Assembly: GCA_900546215.1 (NCBI GenBank)
Contig: URCD01000001.1
Location: 17,806-81,805 of the forward strand
Direction: 5' to 3'
DNA from: an uncultured Eubacteriales bacterium
Lineage (GTDB): Bacteria > Bacillota > Clostridia > Lachnospirales > Anaerotignaceae
DNA: 64,000 bases
The notes beneath the pieces were generated by a model that worked only from the letters and a program-made list of their open reading frames with translations, did no database searches and was not told the origin of the DNA. Below, one piece after another: positions 25,953-33,765 of this stretch. A program made the translations under genes and the position numbers. Positions within the stretch are counted from its first letter, which is position 1; each line of letters opens with the position of its first letter.

Positions 25953-25966
25953 TGTGTATTTACACT
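25953..25966. promoter_or_regulatory. MarR-type operator copy 2
   Basis: TGTGTATTTACACT nearly matches the perfect palindrome TGTGTATATACACA found in the marR promoter. It lies between marR and the QueG-like gene, ending 15 bases before the latter's start. Confidence 0.6.
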
Positions 25967-25980
25967 ATTAGTTTAAAATT

Positions 25981-26403
25981 TTATTCTGCTGTCTGAAGAT
26001 TGTAAAGCATTTCCATCAGCAGACCGGCATTTTTACTGCCAAGCATCTCGGTTATTTTATCCTGTACAGACTGCCATATTGGAATGGTTCTTTTTAGAAG
26101 ATAACGTCCCTCACTGGTAACTGTAAGCTGGTTGTTGCGCTCTCCTTCTTCTGATATGTCCTGAATATATCCCATAGCTATTATGGACTTCAGGTTTCTA
26201 ACAAGAGTGCTTCTTTCTAAGCCGATATGGTCGGCCAACTCAGTTGTTGTCGCCATACCGAGTTTATTAAGATTTATTATAATTGAGAACTGGTTGAGGG
26301 ATATGCCTTCGTTTTTAAGGGCCTCGTCATACAGCTCGGTTACGGCTGACGCCGCACGGCGAAGCATTATACAGTAGCATATACTGTTTACGGGTTTTTT
26401 CAT
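25981..26403 (-). CDS. MarR family transcriptional regulator
   Basis: A 140-residue winged-helix protein. The helix-turn-helix is ATTTELADHIGLERSTLVRNL (residues about 50-71) and the wing DISEEGERNNQLTVTSEGRYLL. The ATG at 26403 follows AGAGGTGATATT; an upstream ATG at 26427 would lie inside the palindromic operator. Its promoter has TTGACA, 17 bases, TATTTT with the palindrome over the start point, so autorepression is likely. Target by position and operator match: the QueG-like gene 42 bases downstream. The ligand is unknown. Confidence 0.88.
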   Translation of the reverse strand: MKKPVNSICYCIMLRRAASAVTELYDEALKNEGISLNQFSIIINLNKLGMATTTELADHIGLERSTLVRNLKSIIAMGYIQDISEEGERNNQLTVTSEGRYLLKRTIPIWQSVQDKITEMLGSKNAGLLMEMLYNLQTAE

Positions 26404-26414
26404 AATATCACCTC

Positions 26415-26456
26415 TGTGTATATACACAAAATATCACATAATCTAAAACATGTCAA
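26415..26456 (-). promoter_or_regulatory. marR promoter with palindromic operator
   Basis: On the minus strand TTGACA (26456-26451), 17 bases, TATTTT (26433-26428), immediately followed by the perfect 14-bp palindrome TGTGTATATACACA (26415-26428). Confidence 0.75.
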
Positions 26457-26463
26457 GGCGTTT

Positions 26464-26498
26464 AAAAAAGGTATGGCATTTATTTAATGCCATACCTT
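26464..26498 (-). terminator. Terminator of the SDR gene
   Basis: AAGGTATGGCATT pairs with AATGCCATACCTT (13 bp) around five bases; on the minus strand TTTTTT-type sequence follows. Confidence 0.85.
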
Positions 26499-26601
26499 AA
26501 ATATCGTCAAGCTTATATTTATCAGCCAACGGTTTTGCAGAAATACTTCCGGCATATTAACACACAAAATTATTTAATCAGTAATAACCAAGCAATACCG
26601 T

Positions 26602-27381
26602 TTAAATGCTGGTATAGCCGCCGTCTATATATATTATCTGTCCCGTTGTATAGTTTGAAGCCTCCGACGCAAAATAAACAACCATTCCCGCAAGGTCGCA
26701 ATCAGCGTTGCCGAAACGTTTAACAGGAATATGCCTGAACATTTCTTCTCTTGTTGCAGGATCCTCGAAAAGTACCTTTGTCATAGCTGTTTCAAAGAAG
26801 CCGGGCGCCACTGCGTTTACAGTAATTCCATACTGTGCCCATTCAACGGCAAGGGCCTTTGTCATCTGCATTACTGCTCCCTTAGCTGCAACATAGGAAA
26901 CTATATTGGGACGTGCCACAACACGGGCATTAATGGACGAAATATTAATAATTTTTCCTTTTATTCCTTTTTCAATCATGTGCTTTCCTACAGCCTGACA
27001 TGCAAGGAATACGCCTTTAAGCTGTACATCCTGCACCTTGTCCCAATCCTCTACTGTATATTCTATAGCGGGCTTTCTTATATTTACGCCTGCGCTGTTT
27101 ACGAGGATATCAATATGTCCAAGTTTATCAATAACCTTTTCTACAAGAGCGTCAACGCCGTCCTTTGTTGAGATGTCAGCTGATATTCCATAGCACTGTC
27201 CGCCGGTTTTTTCAGTGATACCGTTTGCCGCCTTGTCACAGTCAGCCTGATTACGGCTGGATACTACTGCTGCTGCGCCTGCTTCAACAAGCCCCTTGGC
27301 GATACCCTCTCCAAGCCCCTTGCTTCCTCCGATTACAAGCGCTACCTTACCTTTAAGTGAAAACATGTCCATAACACTCAT
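26602..27381 (-). CDS. Short-chain dehydrogenase/reductase
   Basis: A 259-residue classical SDR: cofactor motif VIGGSKGLGEGIAKG (residues 14-28), NSAGVN, the catalytic Ser in ISSINARV and YVAAKGA with Tyr and Lys, ending in IYIDGGYTSI. SSRNQ after the second strand suggests NADP or NAD use cannot be fixed. It resembles gluconate 5-dehydrogenase / 2-deoxygluconate dehydrogenase-like SDRs, but the substrate is not determined. AAGGAGG precedes the ATG. Monocistronic with promoter and terminator. Confidence 0.88.
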   Translation of the reverse strand: MSVMDMFSLKGKVALVIGGSKGLGEGIAKGLVEAGAAAVVSSRNQADCDKAANGITEKTGGQCYGISADISTKDGVDALVEKVIDKLGHIDILVNSAGVNIRKPAIEYTVEDWDKVQDVQLKGVFLACQAVGKHMIEKGIKGKIINISSINARVVARPNIVSYVAAKGAVMQMTKALAVEWAQYGITVNAVAPGFFETAMTKVLFEDPATREEMFRHIPVKRFGNADCDLAGMVVYFASEASNYTTGQIIYIDGGYTSI

Positions 27382-27427
27382 GATATAATCCTCCTTAATT
27401 TCGCTTATTGTTGAAATTTCCCTATTA

Positions 27428-27456
27428 ATTATAACACATAGGCATATTGGTGTACA
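27428..27456 (-). promoter_or_regulatory. Promoter of the SDR gene
   Basis: Minus strand TGTACA (27456-27451), 17 bases, TATAAT (27433-27428). Confidence 0.6.
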
Positions 27457-27511
27457 TAATTAATTAATAACATAATTATATATAAGCAATTTTTGTGCCA
27501 AATATAAAACA

Positions 27512-27539
27512 GCCTAAATCCCATACTAGGGATTTAGGC
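27512..27539 (-). terminator. Terminator of the sigma/DUF4179 operon
   Basis: GCCTAAATCCC pairs perfectly with GGGATTTAGGC around ATACTA; on the minus strand it is followed by TGTTTTATATTT. Confidence 0.85.
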
Positions 27540-27601
27540 ATGTCTTTGTTTCAAGACTAATTTTGTTGTTAAAACAAAACTGATGTTTTGATTTCACTAC
27601 T

Positions 27602-28993
27602 TTAATCTAATGTAAATACATATTCGTCCGACAATATATAATGTGGAGAGGAAAGTGTGACGCTTCTATAGTCATTTAAATTAATTCTGTCATTTCCAAA
27701 CGCCGCTTTCCACTGGCCGTTTTCATTTTCGGTCCAGCTGGCTGTTCCGCCGATATTTTTGCCGTTTATGATTCTAAATCCAATTTCAGATAAATGTATA
27801 TTGTCCTGCTTGTCAGTAGCAGTAAATTCGATGCCAATGCTTTCATCCCACTTTTCTGAACCTACTGTCATGTTAGTTATATTCAGGTCTGCATACTTTA
27901 AGCTGACTTTTTTAGGAAAATCAATTGTCCCGTCCTTTTTAACCTTAAAGTTCAAAACTATATCCTCATTATCAAGAACCTCAACAACCGGAACATGAAG
28001 CTCTGCCGCGGTTTTTTCTTCATCGGTAAATCCGTATGAACCAAGGTCGAAATAGAATTCCGTTCCGTCGCCTCCGTTGTAGCCGGCTGGTATTTCCTGT
28101 CCGCCGATAACGAGGTACGGCAGTATATCATCGCCATTTTCCTTTGCGGCGTACTGAATATATCCATATACCTGGGCAAATTCACTGTAGTTGAGAGAAT
28201 ACATCTTTATATAAAGGGTATCATCGTCCCATCTGGGAACCACTGTCAGCGAAATATTATTTCTCATGGCTGTTGGGCCTATTTGATCAATACTGTCATA
28301 GAATTCTATAGGCTTGAGCTTGACGTCAAAGGAAAGGTCTCCTATTGTAAGGTTTATTGGAAGGTTCACTCCGTATTCCTCTATGGTTTCAATCAAATCT
28401 GTTACTCTTACCGTGTTTGTCATCTCCGTCCGGCTGCCGCCGCCGTAATAATCAGGTGACTCACAGGCTTTACCGGCTACTATGACATCCGGAACAATAT
28501 TAAAGGACGGGCCAAATGGGCTTCCATTATCTGAAACTTTTATAAAAGATGATACACCGTTGTCGTCCAGCAATTTTTGAAGGTCATCGGCAGTTGCGTT
28601 GTATTTTATATCATCTTCTTTAATGAAATCCAGAGTTATTTTATATACTATATCCACATTAAAGTCAGATACATAGGCGTTTTCCAATGTGACTGTAACC
28701 TTTCCGTCCGTCTGGGTAACGGGGTCGCCGTCCATGGAATAAAGTATCCCTGAGGGAGCCCTTGTGGTGTCATTCTGTTCACTTATTGACATACCGGGAA
28801 TAAATGAAAAGATTTTCTTTATAGCCGCCTGTGCCGAAGGGGAGTAGCTGACCGCGGTAACTGCTACGGCAAATGCCGCGGCCGCAACTGCCCACCTTCT
28901 CCACATAACAGGCTTTTTAGCGGGCTCGTCAGCCTCTTCAATATAATTTGGGTCTATATTACCAAGTTCCTTATATAAATCTTCTTTTTTCAT
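27602..28993 (-). CDS. DUF4179-type membrane-anchored protein, probable anti-sigma factor
   Basis: A 463-residue protein: a cytoplasmic N-terminus of about 30 residues (MKKEDLYKELGNIDPNYIEE), one TM (WAVAAAAFAVAVTAVSY), then AAIKKIFSFIPGMS and a large extracytoplasmic region of beta-type sequence. This matches the DUF4179 proteins encoded after ECF sigma factors in Clostridia, thought to hold the sigma factor at the membrane. The start overlaps the sigma gene's stop by 4 bases (ATGA). AGGAGGG precedes it. The signal sensed is unknown. Confidence 0.82.
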   Translation of the reverse strand: MKKEDLYKELGNIDPNYIEEADEPAKKPVMWRRWAVAAAAFAVAVTAVSYSPSAQAAIKKIFSFIPGMSISEQNDTTRAPSGILYSMDGDPVTQTDGKVTVTLENAYVSDFNVDIVYKITLDFIKEDDIKYNATADDLQKLLDDNGVSSFIKVSDNGSPFGPSFNIVPDVIVAGKACESPDYYGGGSRTEMTNTVRVTDLIETIEEYGVNLPINLTIGDLSFDVKLKPIEFYDSIDQIGPTAMRNNISLTVVPRWDDDTLYIKMYSLNYSEFAQVYGYIQYAAKENGDDILPYLVIGGQEIPAGYNGGDGTEFYFDLGSYGFTDEEKTAAELHVPVVEVLDNEDIVLNFKVKKDGTIDFPKKVSLKYADLNITNMTVGSEKWDESIGIEFTATDKQDNIHLSEIGFRIINGKNIGGTASWTENENGQWKAAFGNDRINLNDYRSVTLSSPHYILSDEYVFTLD

Positions 28994-29544
28994 ATCTCAA
29001 TTCCCTCCTTTTCCAAGTATTCTCTTAAGGCAGTCCTTGTTCTGAAAAGGGATGACTTCACTTTGCCCTGACTTATACCGTATCTTTTTGCAATATCGGA
29101 TATGGAATCAGAGTGCCAGTATCGCCTGACAAAGTAAATTCTCGCGTCCTTTTTAATGCCTGACAGAAATAAATTTATGGCTCGGGAAATCTCGCCTTTT
29201 TCATAATCTTGCTGCGCTGTCTGGGACGGTATCATTTCCTCAACCTCCGAAAGCAGCATATCAAACTGGGAATTTCTTTTTTGGGCCCTGTAATATTCAT
29301 AGCGGTTTAAAGCAGTTCTTCTGGCAAGCATACCGAGGTATGTTTTAAGAGGATTTGGCTCTGCGGGAGGTATGGTATTCCATGCCTTTAGATAGGTGTC
29401 ATTTACCGCTTCCTCACTGTCCTGCCTGTTCTGTAGTATGTTCATTGATATTTTCCTGCAGTAGGATCCGTATTTGACATTGGTTTCTTCAATGGCGTTT
29501 TCCATGCGTCCGATATATAAATCAATTATTTGTTTGTCGGTCAT
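28990..29544 (-). CDS. ECF-type RNA polymerase sigma factor
   Basis: A 184-residue sigma factor. Region 2 spans about 10-85 (YCRKISMNILQNRQDSEEAVNDTYLKAW in two parts, LGMLARRTALNRYEY) and region 4 about 125-178 (FLSGIKKDARIYFVRRYWHSDSISDIAKRYGISQGKVKSSLFRTRTALREYL in parts). ATG 29544 is chosen over ATG 29553, because AAAGGA abuts the latter directly. Translationally coupled to the DUF4179 gene. A GAAAC-type ECF box lies upstream, compatible with autoregulation. Confidence 0.87.
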   Translation of the reverse strand: MTDKQIIDLYIGRMENAIEETNVKYGSYCRKISMNILQNRQDSEEAVNDTYLKAWNTIPPAEPNPLKTYLGMLARRTALNRYEYYRAQKRNSQFDMLLSEVEEMIPSQTAQQDYEKGEISRAINLFLSGIKKDARIYFVRRYWHSDSISDIAKRYGISQGKVKSSLFRTRTALREYLEKEGIEI

Positions 29545-29576
29545 TATTGTCATTCCTTTCTAAGGGCCCTTCACTA

Positions 29577-29609
29577 ATAAATACAGGAAATGCCGGCGGA
29601 GGTTTCATT
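29577..29609 (-). promoter_or_regulatory. Candidate ECF-type promoter
   Basis: On the minus strand TGAAACCT is followed about 16 bases later by TGTATT. The GAAAC core is typical of -35 boxes of ECF sigma factors, but one copy alone is weak evidence. Confidence 0.3.
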
Positions 29610-29626
29610 TATATACTAATTATATC

Positions 29627-29655
29627 GAAAAAATTCCGCGGATTATCCGCGGAAT
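29627..29655 (-). terminator. Terminator of the ModE-like gene
   Basis: ATTCCGCGGAT and ATCCGCGGAAT form a perfect dyad; on the minus strand TTTTTT follows. Confidence 0.8.
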
Positions 29656-29717
29656 ATATAAAGCTGATTAAAGAATTTATCCTTTGACTTCAGGAAATCC
29701 TCAGCAAGAAGGTTGCT

Positions 29718-30089
29718 TTATAGTTCATTACCCAATTCAGATATGGGATAAAATGAAAATATATCTTTAATAATACGGTCAGAAGCATCCTCAATTTCAG
29801 CGCAGTACTGCCTGTAGGCGGCCATCATTTTTTTAGCCTCATCGGTTACTTTAGCGCCGCCTCCGCTTTTTCCGCCGGTTGTGGAGCATAAAAGCTTAAA
29901 CCCTAAATTTTTTTCGCATTCCTTAACAATTTTCCATGCCTTAGAATAGGCCATGTCCATACTGATAGCGGCTCTGCGGAGCGAGCCATATTCCTCTATC
30001 TGCTCCAAAAGGAGGCATATTCCCGGACCGAAGCACTTGTCCTCGGTATACAGATGTATTCTAATCTTAGCCTTAAGTTCCTTTTCCAT
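29718..30089 (-). CDS. ModE-type winged-helix DNA-binding protein (N-terminal domain only)
   Basis: A 123-residue protein of the ModE N-domain/LysR-HTH type: CFGPGICLLLEQIEEYGSLRRAAISMDMAYSKAWKIVK (in two parts) is the helix-turn-helix, followed by the wing GGKSGGGAKVTDEAKKMMAAY. The molybdate-binding MOP domains of full ModE are missing, common in Clostridia. Divergent from yqeC, so it probably controls molybdenum/selenium hydroxylase accessory genes. Its own terminator follows. Confidence 0.85.
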   Translation of the reverse strand: MEKELKAKIRIHLYTEDKCFGPGICLLLEQIEEYGSLRRAAISMDMAYSKAWKIVKECEKNLGFKLLCSTTGGKSGGGAKVTDEAKKMMAAYRQYCAEIEDASDRIIKDIFSFYPISELGNEL

Positions 30090-30109
30090 TGTAAACCCTC
30101 CAAAAAAGT

Positions 30110-30132
30110 GTTATCCTTAGAATAATATAACG
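30110..30132. promoter_or_regulatory. Candidate ModE-box between modE-like gene and yqeC
   Basis: GTTAT (30110-30114) and ATAAC (30127-30131), within GTTATCCTTAG..ATATAACG, resemble the GTTATAT/ATATAAC half-sites known for ModE, and lie between the divergent regulator and yqeC. Confidence 0.4.
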
Positions 30133-30147
30133 GTGAGGTGTAGGCGT

Positions 30148-30819
30148 ATGCTTTCAGAAATTTTAAATATTAAACCCGGGCTTACCTCAATTATAGGAAG
30201 CGGCGGTAAAACAACGCTTATGTACAGTCTTGCCAAAGAACTGTCAGCGTCAAAAAAGGTCGTTATCTGCACCTTTACAAAAATTTATAAGCCTGAACAT
30301 ATTATAACACTTACAGACCCATCAGAGGAAGATATAAAAAATGCACTTTTGGCCAATAACTGTATATGTGTCGGAAAGTTATCCACAGAAGAAAAATTAA
30401 CAATGCCGGATATTCCTGTGGAAATTTTGCTGAAATACGCGGATTATGTAATTTCAGAGGCAGACGGGGCAAAGGGGCTGCCTTTAAAAGCCCATAGGCA
30501 TTATGAGCCGGTTATCCACAGAAAACCTGTGAATACAATTCAAGTTCTGGGGATAAGTGGCATAAATAAAAAAATTAAGGATGTCTGCCATAGGCCTGAA
30601 ACATATGCGGAAATAGCCGGAGCGTCAATAAACGATAAAGTAACGCCTGAAATGGCCGCCCGTGTGGTCAAAAGGGAAGGTCTATGCGACACGCTTATAA
30701 TAAACCAGGTGGAAAATGACGATAATATGAAGGACGCGGAAAAAATTGCCGCTTATTTGGACATACCGGTTTTTGCCGGAGAAATAAGGAAAGGGGATTT
30801 GATATGCTTGCGATTATAA
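30148..30819 (+). CDS. yqeC: Selenium-dependent hydroxylase accessory protein YqeC
   Basis: A 223-residue protein with a P-loop near the N-terminus (SIIGSGGKTTLMYSLAKEL), TFTKIYKP and a DYVISEADGAKGLPLKAH region, all as in the YqeC family found with selenium-dependent molybdenum hydroxylases. The exact reaction is not established; it is thought to help insert or mature the selenium-containing Mo cofactor. The ATG at 30148 follows GAGGTG at 7 bases; an in-frame GTG at 30133 would lie in that site. Overlaps yqeB by 16 bases. Confidence 0.85.
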   Translation: MLSEILNIKPGLTSIIGSGGKTTLMYSLAKELSASKKVVICTFTKIYKPEHIITLTDPSEEDIKNALLANNCICVGKLSTEEKLTMPDIPVEILLKYADYVISEADGAKGLPLKAHRHYEPVIHRKPVNTIQVLGISGINKKIKDVCHRPETYAEIAGASINDKVTPEMAARVVKREGLCDTLIINQVENDDNMKDAEKIAAYLDIPVFAGEIRKGDLICLRL

Positions 30820-31589
30820 AAGGGGCTGGAGACATCGCTTCAGGAATAGCACTCAGGCTCAGGCACGCTAAATTTGATGTTGTTATGACAGACTTGAAAA
30901 AGCCTACGGCAATCAGACGTACCGTCTGTTTTTCTCAGGCAATAGTAAACGGAGAAACGGCTGTGGAGGATGTTAAAGCCGAAAAAGCCGATAATACGGA
31001 CGATATACAGGATATTATAAACAGGGGAAACATTGCGGTTATAGCCGATGCAGAGGGAGAGTGTATAAAAAAGCTTAAACCCTATTTTCTGATAGACGCT
31101 GTATTGGCAAAGAAAAACTTAGGAACGTCAATTGAGGACGCTCCGGTCGTTATAGGCGTGGGCCCAGGCTTTACCGCCGGTATTGACTGCGATGCTGTTA
31201 TTGAAACCCAAAGGGGACACTATCTTGGCAGGGTTATATTAAAGGGAAGTGCTGCTGAGAATACGGGGGTTCCCGGAAATATAGGAGGATATACCACCGA
31301 AAGAATAATTAGGGCGGCAAAAGACGGTATTTTTTCACCCGTCTGCGCCATAGGCGATATTGTGGAGGCCGGTCAGACTGTGGCATATGTTGATGATGAG
31401 CCTGTTAAGAGCCAAATCGGCGGAGTGCTCAGAGGTATTCTGCCTAAGGGAACTCCTGTATTTAAAGGAATGAAAAGCGGCGACGTTGACCCGAGATGTA
31501 AAATTGAACACTGCTGGTGCGTATCAGACAAGGCATTAGCTGTCGGCGGCGGGGTACTTGAGGCAATGCTTGCGCTGAAGGAGGATTGA
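30804..31589 (+). CDS. yqeB: Selenium-dependent molybdenum hydroxylase system protein YqeB
   Basis: A 261-residue protein starting with the family signature AIIKGAGDIASGIALRLRHA (residues 3-22), followed by MTDLKKPTAIRRTVCFSQA and GPGFTAGIDCDAVIETQRG. This is the YqeB/EF2563 family, whose phyletic pattern follows selenium-dependent molybdenum hydroxylases and SelD. The C-terminal part resembles the XdhC/CoxI-type cofactor maturation proteins (GGGVLEAMLAL). AAAGGGG precedes the ATG. It is nested between yqeC and selD with overlapping ends, giving a three-gene operon. Confidence 0.87.
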   Translation: MLAIIKGAGDIASGIALRLRHAKFDVVMTDLKKPTAIRRTVCFSQAIVNGETAVEDVKAEKADNTDDIQDIINRGNIAVIADAEGECIKKLKPYFLIDAVLAKKNLGTSIEDAPVVIGVGPGFTAGIDCDAVIETQRGHYLGRVILKGSAAENTGVPGNIGGYTTERIIRAAKDGIFSPVCAIGDIVEAGQTVAYVDDEPVKSQIGGVLRGILPKGTPVFKGMKSGDVDPRCKIEHCWCVSDKALAVGGGVLEAMLALKED

Positions 31590-31591
31590 AA

Positions 31592-32626
31592 ATGGATGAT
31601 ATAAGGCTTACAAAGCTGGCTGACTGTGCTGGCTGCGGTGCAAAGGTAGGCGCCGGCGTGCTTGCAAAGCTTCTTGAGGATATAGAGGTGCTTGATGACC
31701 CAAACCTGCTGGTTGGATTTGATAAAAGCGACGATGCATCAGTATATAAAATAAATAATGAGCAGGCCATTGTCCAGACTGTGGATTTCTTTCCTCCCAT
31801 ATGCGATGACCCATATATATTTGGACAGATTGCGGCTGCAAATGCCATGTCTGATATATACGCAATGGGCGGACAGCCTAAGCTTGCACTGAATATAATG
31901 GCTGTTCCAACGTCTATGAACAAGGAGCATGTCCATGCAATCCTAAAGGGCGGATATGAGAAGGTTTACGAGGCCGGGGCGCTGATAACGGGAGGACATT
32001 CTATTTATGACAAGGAACCAAAATATGGTCTTTCAGTGACTGGCTTTGTACATCCGGATAAAATAATTACAAACAGCGGAGCAAGGGAAGGCGATGTGCT
32101 TATACTTACAAAGCCAATAGGAATCGGAATTATTACAACAGCCGCTAAGGCTGACATGGTATCTGAGGAAGGCCTGCAATTTGTGTATTGCCTTATGTCA
32201 ACGCTTAATAAGTCGGCGAGGGACATAATGGTCAAGTACAACGTGCATGCATGTACAGATGTGACAGGCTTCGGACTCATGGGGCATCTTTTGGAAATGG
32301 CGCAGGGTTCAGATAAAGCCGCTGTTGTTGATACAGAAAATATAGATTATATAAATGAGGCAAAGTTTTTAGCACAAAGTGGTATACTGCCGGAGGGACT
32401 TTACCGAAACAGGAGCTACGCGGAAGGATTTGTTGAACCTGGAAATATAAAGCTTTCAGTGCAGGACATGCTGTTTGATCCCCAGACCTCAGGAGGACTG
32501 CTTATCGCGGTTTCTCCAGAGGATGCGGATATGCTGTTCAATGAGCTGAAGGGAAGGGTGCCAAGCGCCCAAAGGATAGGACATATAGAAAATTATAAGG
32601 GCGGAGCTAGGATTATTTTGAGATAA
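31592..32626 (+). CDS. selD: Selenide, water dikinase (selenophosphate synthetase)
   Basis: A 344-residue SelD that makes selenophosphate from selenide and ATP. The catalytic loop is ADCAGCGAKVGAGVL (residues 10-24), with Cys, not selenocysteine, at the active position and the essential Lys. FDKSDDASVYKI, VDFFPPICDDPYIFGQIAAANAMSD (in parts), GGHSI and DPQTSGGLL follow. AAGGAGG ends 7 bases before the ATG at 31592; the yqeB stop overlaps the ribosome-site region. Cotranscription with yqeC/yqeB indicates that selenophosphate here feeds the labile selenium cofactor of molybdenum hydroxylases; use in selenoproteins cannot be judged from this window. Confidence 0.93.
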   Translation: MDDIRLTKLADCAGCGAKVGAGVLAKLLEDIEVLDDPNLLVGFDKSDDASVYKINNEQAIVQTVDFFPPICDDPYIFGQIAAANAMSDIYAMGGQPKLALNIMAVPTSMNKEHVHAILKGGYEKVYEAGALITGGHSIYDKEPKYGLSVTGFVHPDKIITNSGAREGDVLILTKPIGIGIITTAAKADMVSEEGLQFVYCLMSTLNKSARDIMVKYNVHACTDVTGFGLMGHLLEMAQGSDKAAVVDTENIDYINEAKFLAQSGILPEGLYRNRSYAEGFVEPGNIKLSVQDMLFDPQTSGGLLIAVSPEDADMLFNELKGRVPSAQRIGHIENYKGGARIILR

Positions 32627-32631
32627 CTCTA

Positions 32632-32660
32632 TTGTGTACAAACCTGTTTTGACGTATAAT
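32632..32660 (+). promoter_or_regulatory. Promoter of azlCD
   Basis: TTGTGT (32632-32637), 17 bases, TATAAT (32655-32660), 27 bases before the azlC start. Confidence 0.65.
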
Positions 32661-32686
32661 AAAGCGTTAAAGGGGGTTGAAAATGA

Positions 32687-33403
32687 GTGAAGGAATATAA
32701 ATTTGCAGTTAAAAAGGTTCTGCCTGTGCTGTTTTCATATATATTTATCGGAATCGCAAGCGGGCTTTTGCTTAGGGATGCGGGATACTCATTCATTTGG
32801 GCGCTCCTTTCAGGAATGTTTGTATACGCCGGCTCCATGCAGATAGTTATGGTACCTCTTCTTGCAGCCAAAACCCCGATATGGCTTTTGGCTGTGATGA
32901 CGCTGTTCATAAACGCACGGCATATTTTTTACGGAATTGGCTTTATAGATGAGTTTAAGGAAATAAAGAAGCGTTGTTTTTGGAAATATCCTTATATGAT
33001 ATTAACTGTAACGGATGAAACCTACTCAATACTTTGCTCACTTGACTGCCCAAAGGAATATGACAGGCTTAATGTGGAATTTTACATACTTTGCACAACG
33101 CATATTTTATGGATAGTAAGCTGTACGCTTGGCTCCATTATTGGAAACGTAATACCGTTTGACACGACTGGCATAGATTTTTCGGCTACCGCATTTTTTA
33201 TATGTATTGTAGTGGACCAATGGAAGCAGTTTAAATCCCATATCCCTGCTGTGACAGGGGCTGTAAGCGCCGCTGTATTCTATTTTATTTTAGGAGCTGA
33301 GAGCTTTCTTCTTCCTGCGCTTTCCATAAGCGCACTTGTCCTTGTTTTAATGAAGGACAGGGTCAGAGTGAAAATGATGAGGGGAGAGGTTGCAAATGAA
33401 TGA
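32687..33403 (+). CDS. azlC: AzlC family branched-chain amino acid exporter subunit
   Basis: A 238-residue membrane protein with the AzlC/YgaZ pattern: LPVLFSYIFIGIASGLLLRDAGY, SGMFVYAGSMQIVMVPLL, TLFINARHIFYGIGF and DETYSIL. With AzlD it forms an exporter for branched-chain amino acids or similar substrates. It starts at GTG 32687; an ATG at 32683 is out of frame and gives only a five-codon ORF. AGGGGG precedes it at a somewhat long distance. Overlaps azlD by 8 bases. Confidence 0.87.
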   Translation: MKEYKFAVKKVLPVLFSYIFIGIASGLLLRDAGYSFIWALLSGMFVYAGSMQIVMVPLLAAKTPIWLLAVMTLFINARHIFYGIGFIDEFKEIKKRCFWKYPYMILTVTDETYSILCSLDCPKEYDRLNVEFYILCTTHILWIVSCTLGSIIGNVIPFDTTGIDFSATAFFICIVVDQWKQFKSHIPAVTGAVSAAVFYFILGAESFLLPALSISALVLVLMKDRVRVKMMRGEVANE

Positions 33404-33731
33404 CGCTGTATTCACGGCTTTATCTATAGCAGTAATAGCTTTAACGACATGGCTGTGCCGTGCATTTCCTTTTATATTATTTTCGGGGAAACGTAATATA
33501 CCGGAAACAATTTCCTACTTAGGAGGAGTGCTTCCGGCGGCTATTATGATAATTCTGGTAATATATTGTCTCAGAAATGTGGATCTTATAAATTATCCGC
33601 ACGGGCTTGCGGAAATTGTTTCTATAGCCGTTATTGTTTTTCTCCAATGGAAGAAGGGCAATACAATTCTTACCATAGTTGTGGGCACTGTTTTATATAT
33701 GACTTTAATACGAACTGTATTTCCGATATAA
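33396..33731 (+). CDS. azlD: AzlD family branched-chain amino acid exporter subunit
   Basis: A 111-residue protein with four hydrophobic helices, including TWLCRAFPFILF and ISYLGGVLPAAIMIILVIYCLR, matching AzlD/YgaH, the small partner of AzlC. ATG 33396, behind GGGGAGAGG, is preferred over the in-frame TTG at 33390. Terminated by a strong hairpin that starts at the stop codon. Confidence 0.86.
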   Translation: MNDAVFTALSIAVIALTTWLCRAFPFILFSGKRNIPETISYLGGVLPAAIMIILVIYCLRNVDLINYPHGLAEIVSIAVIVFLQWKKGNTILTIVVGTVLYMTLIRTVFPI

Positions 33732-33765
33732 AATGGCCGAAGCATAAGCTTCGGCCATTTTTTTA
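33731..33765. terminator. Bidirectional terminator azlD / dehydrogenase
   Basis: AAATGGCCGAAGC pairs perfectly with GCTTCGGCCATTT around ATAA, T-run on the plus strand and A-run on the other side, between convergent genes. Confidence 0.9.

Noticed and set aside
31592..31680. Selenocysteine (in-frame TGA) in SelD
   Set aside because: The catalytic position is encoded as Cys (GCG context within ADCAGCGAK); no in-frame TGA is present.
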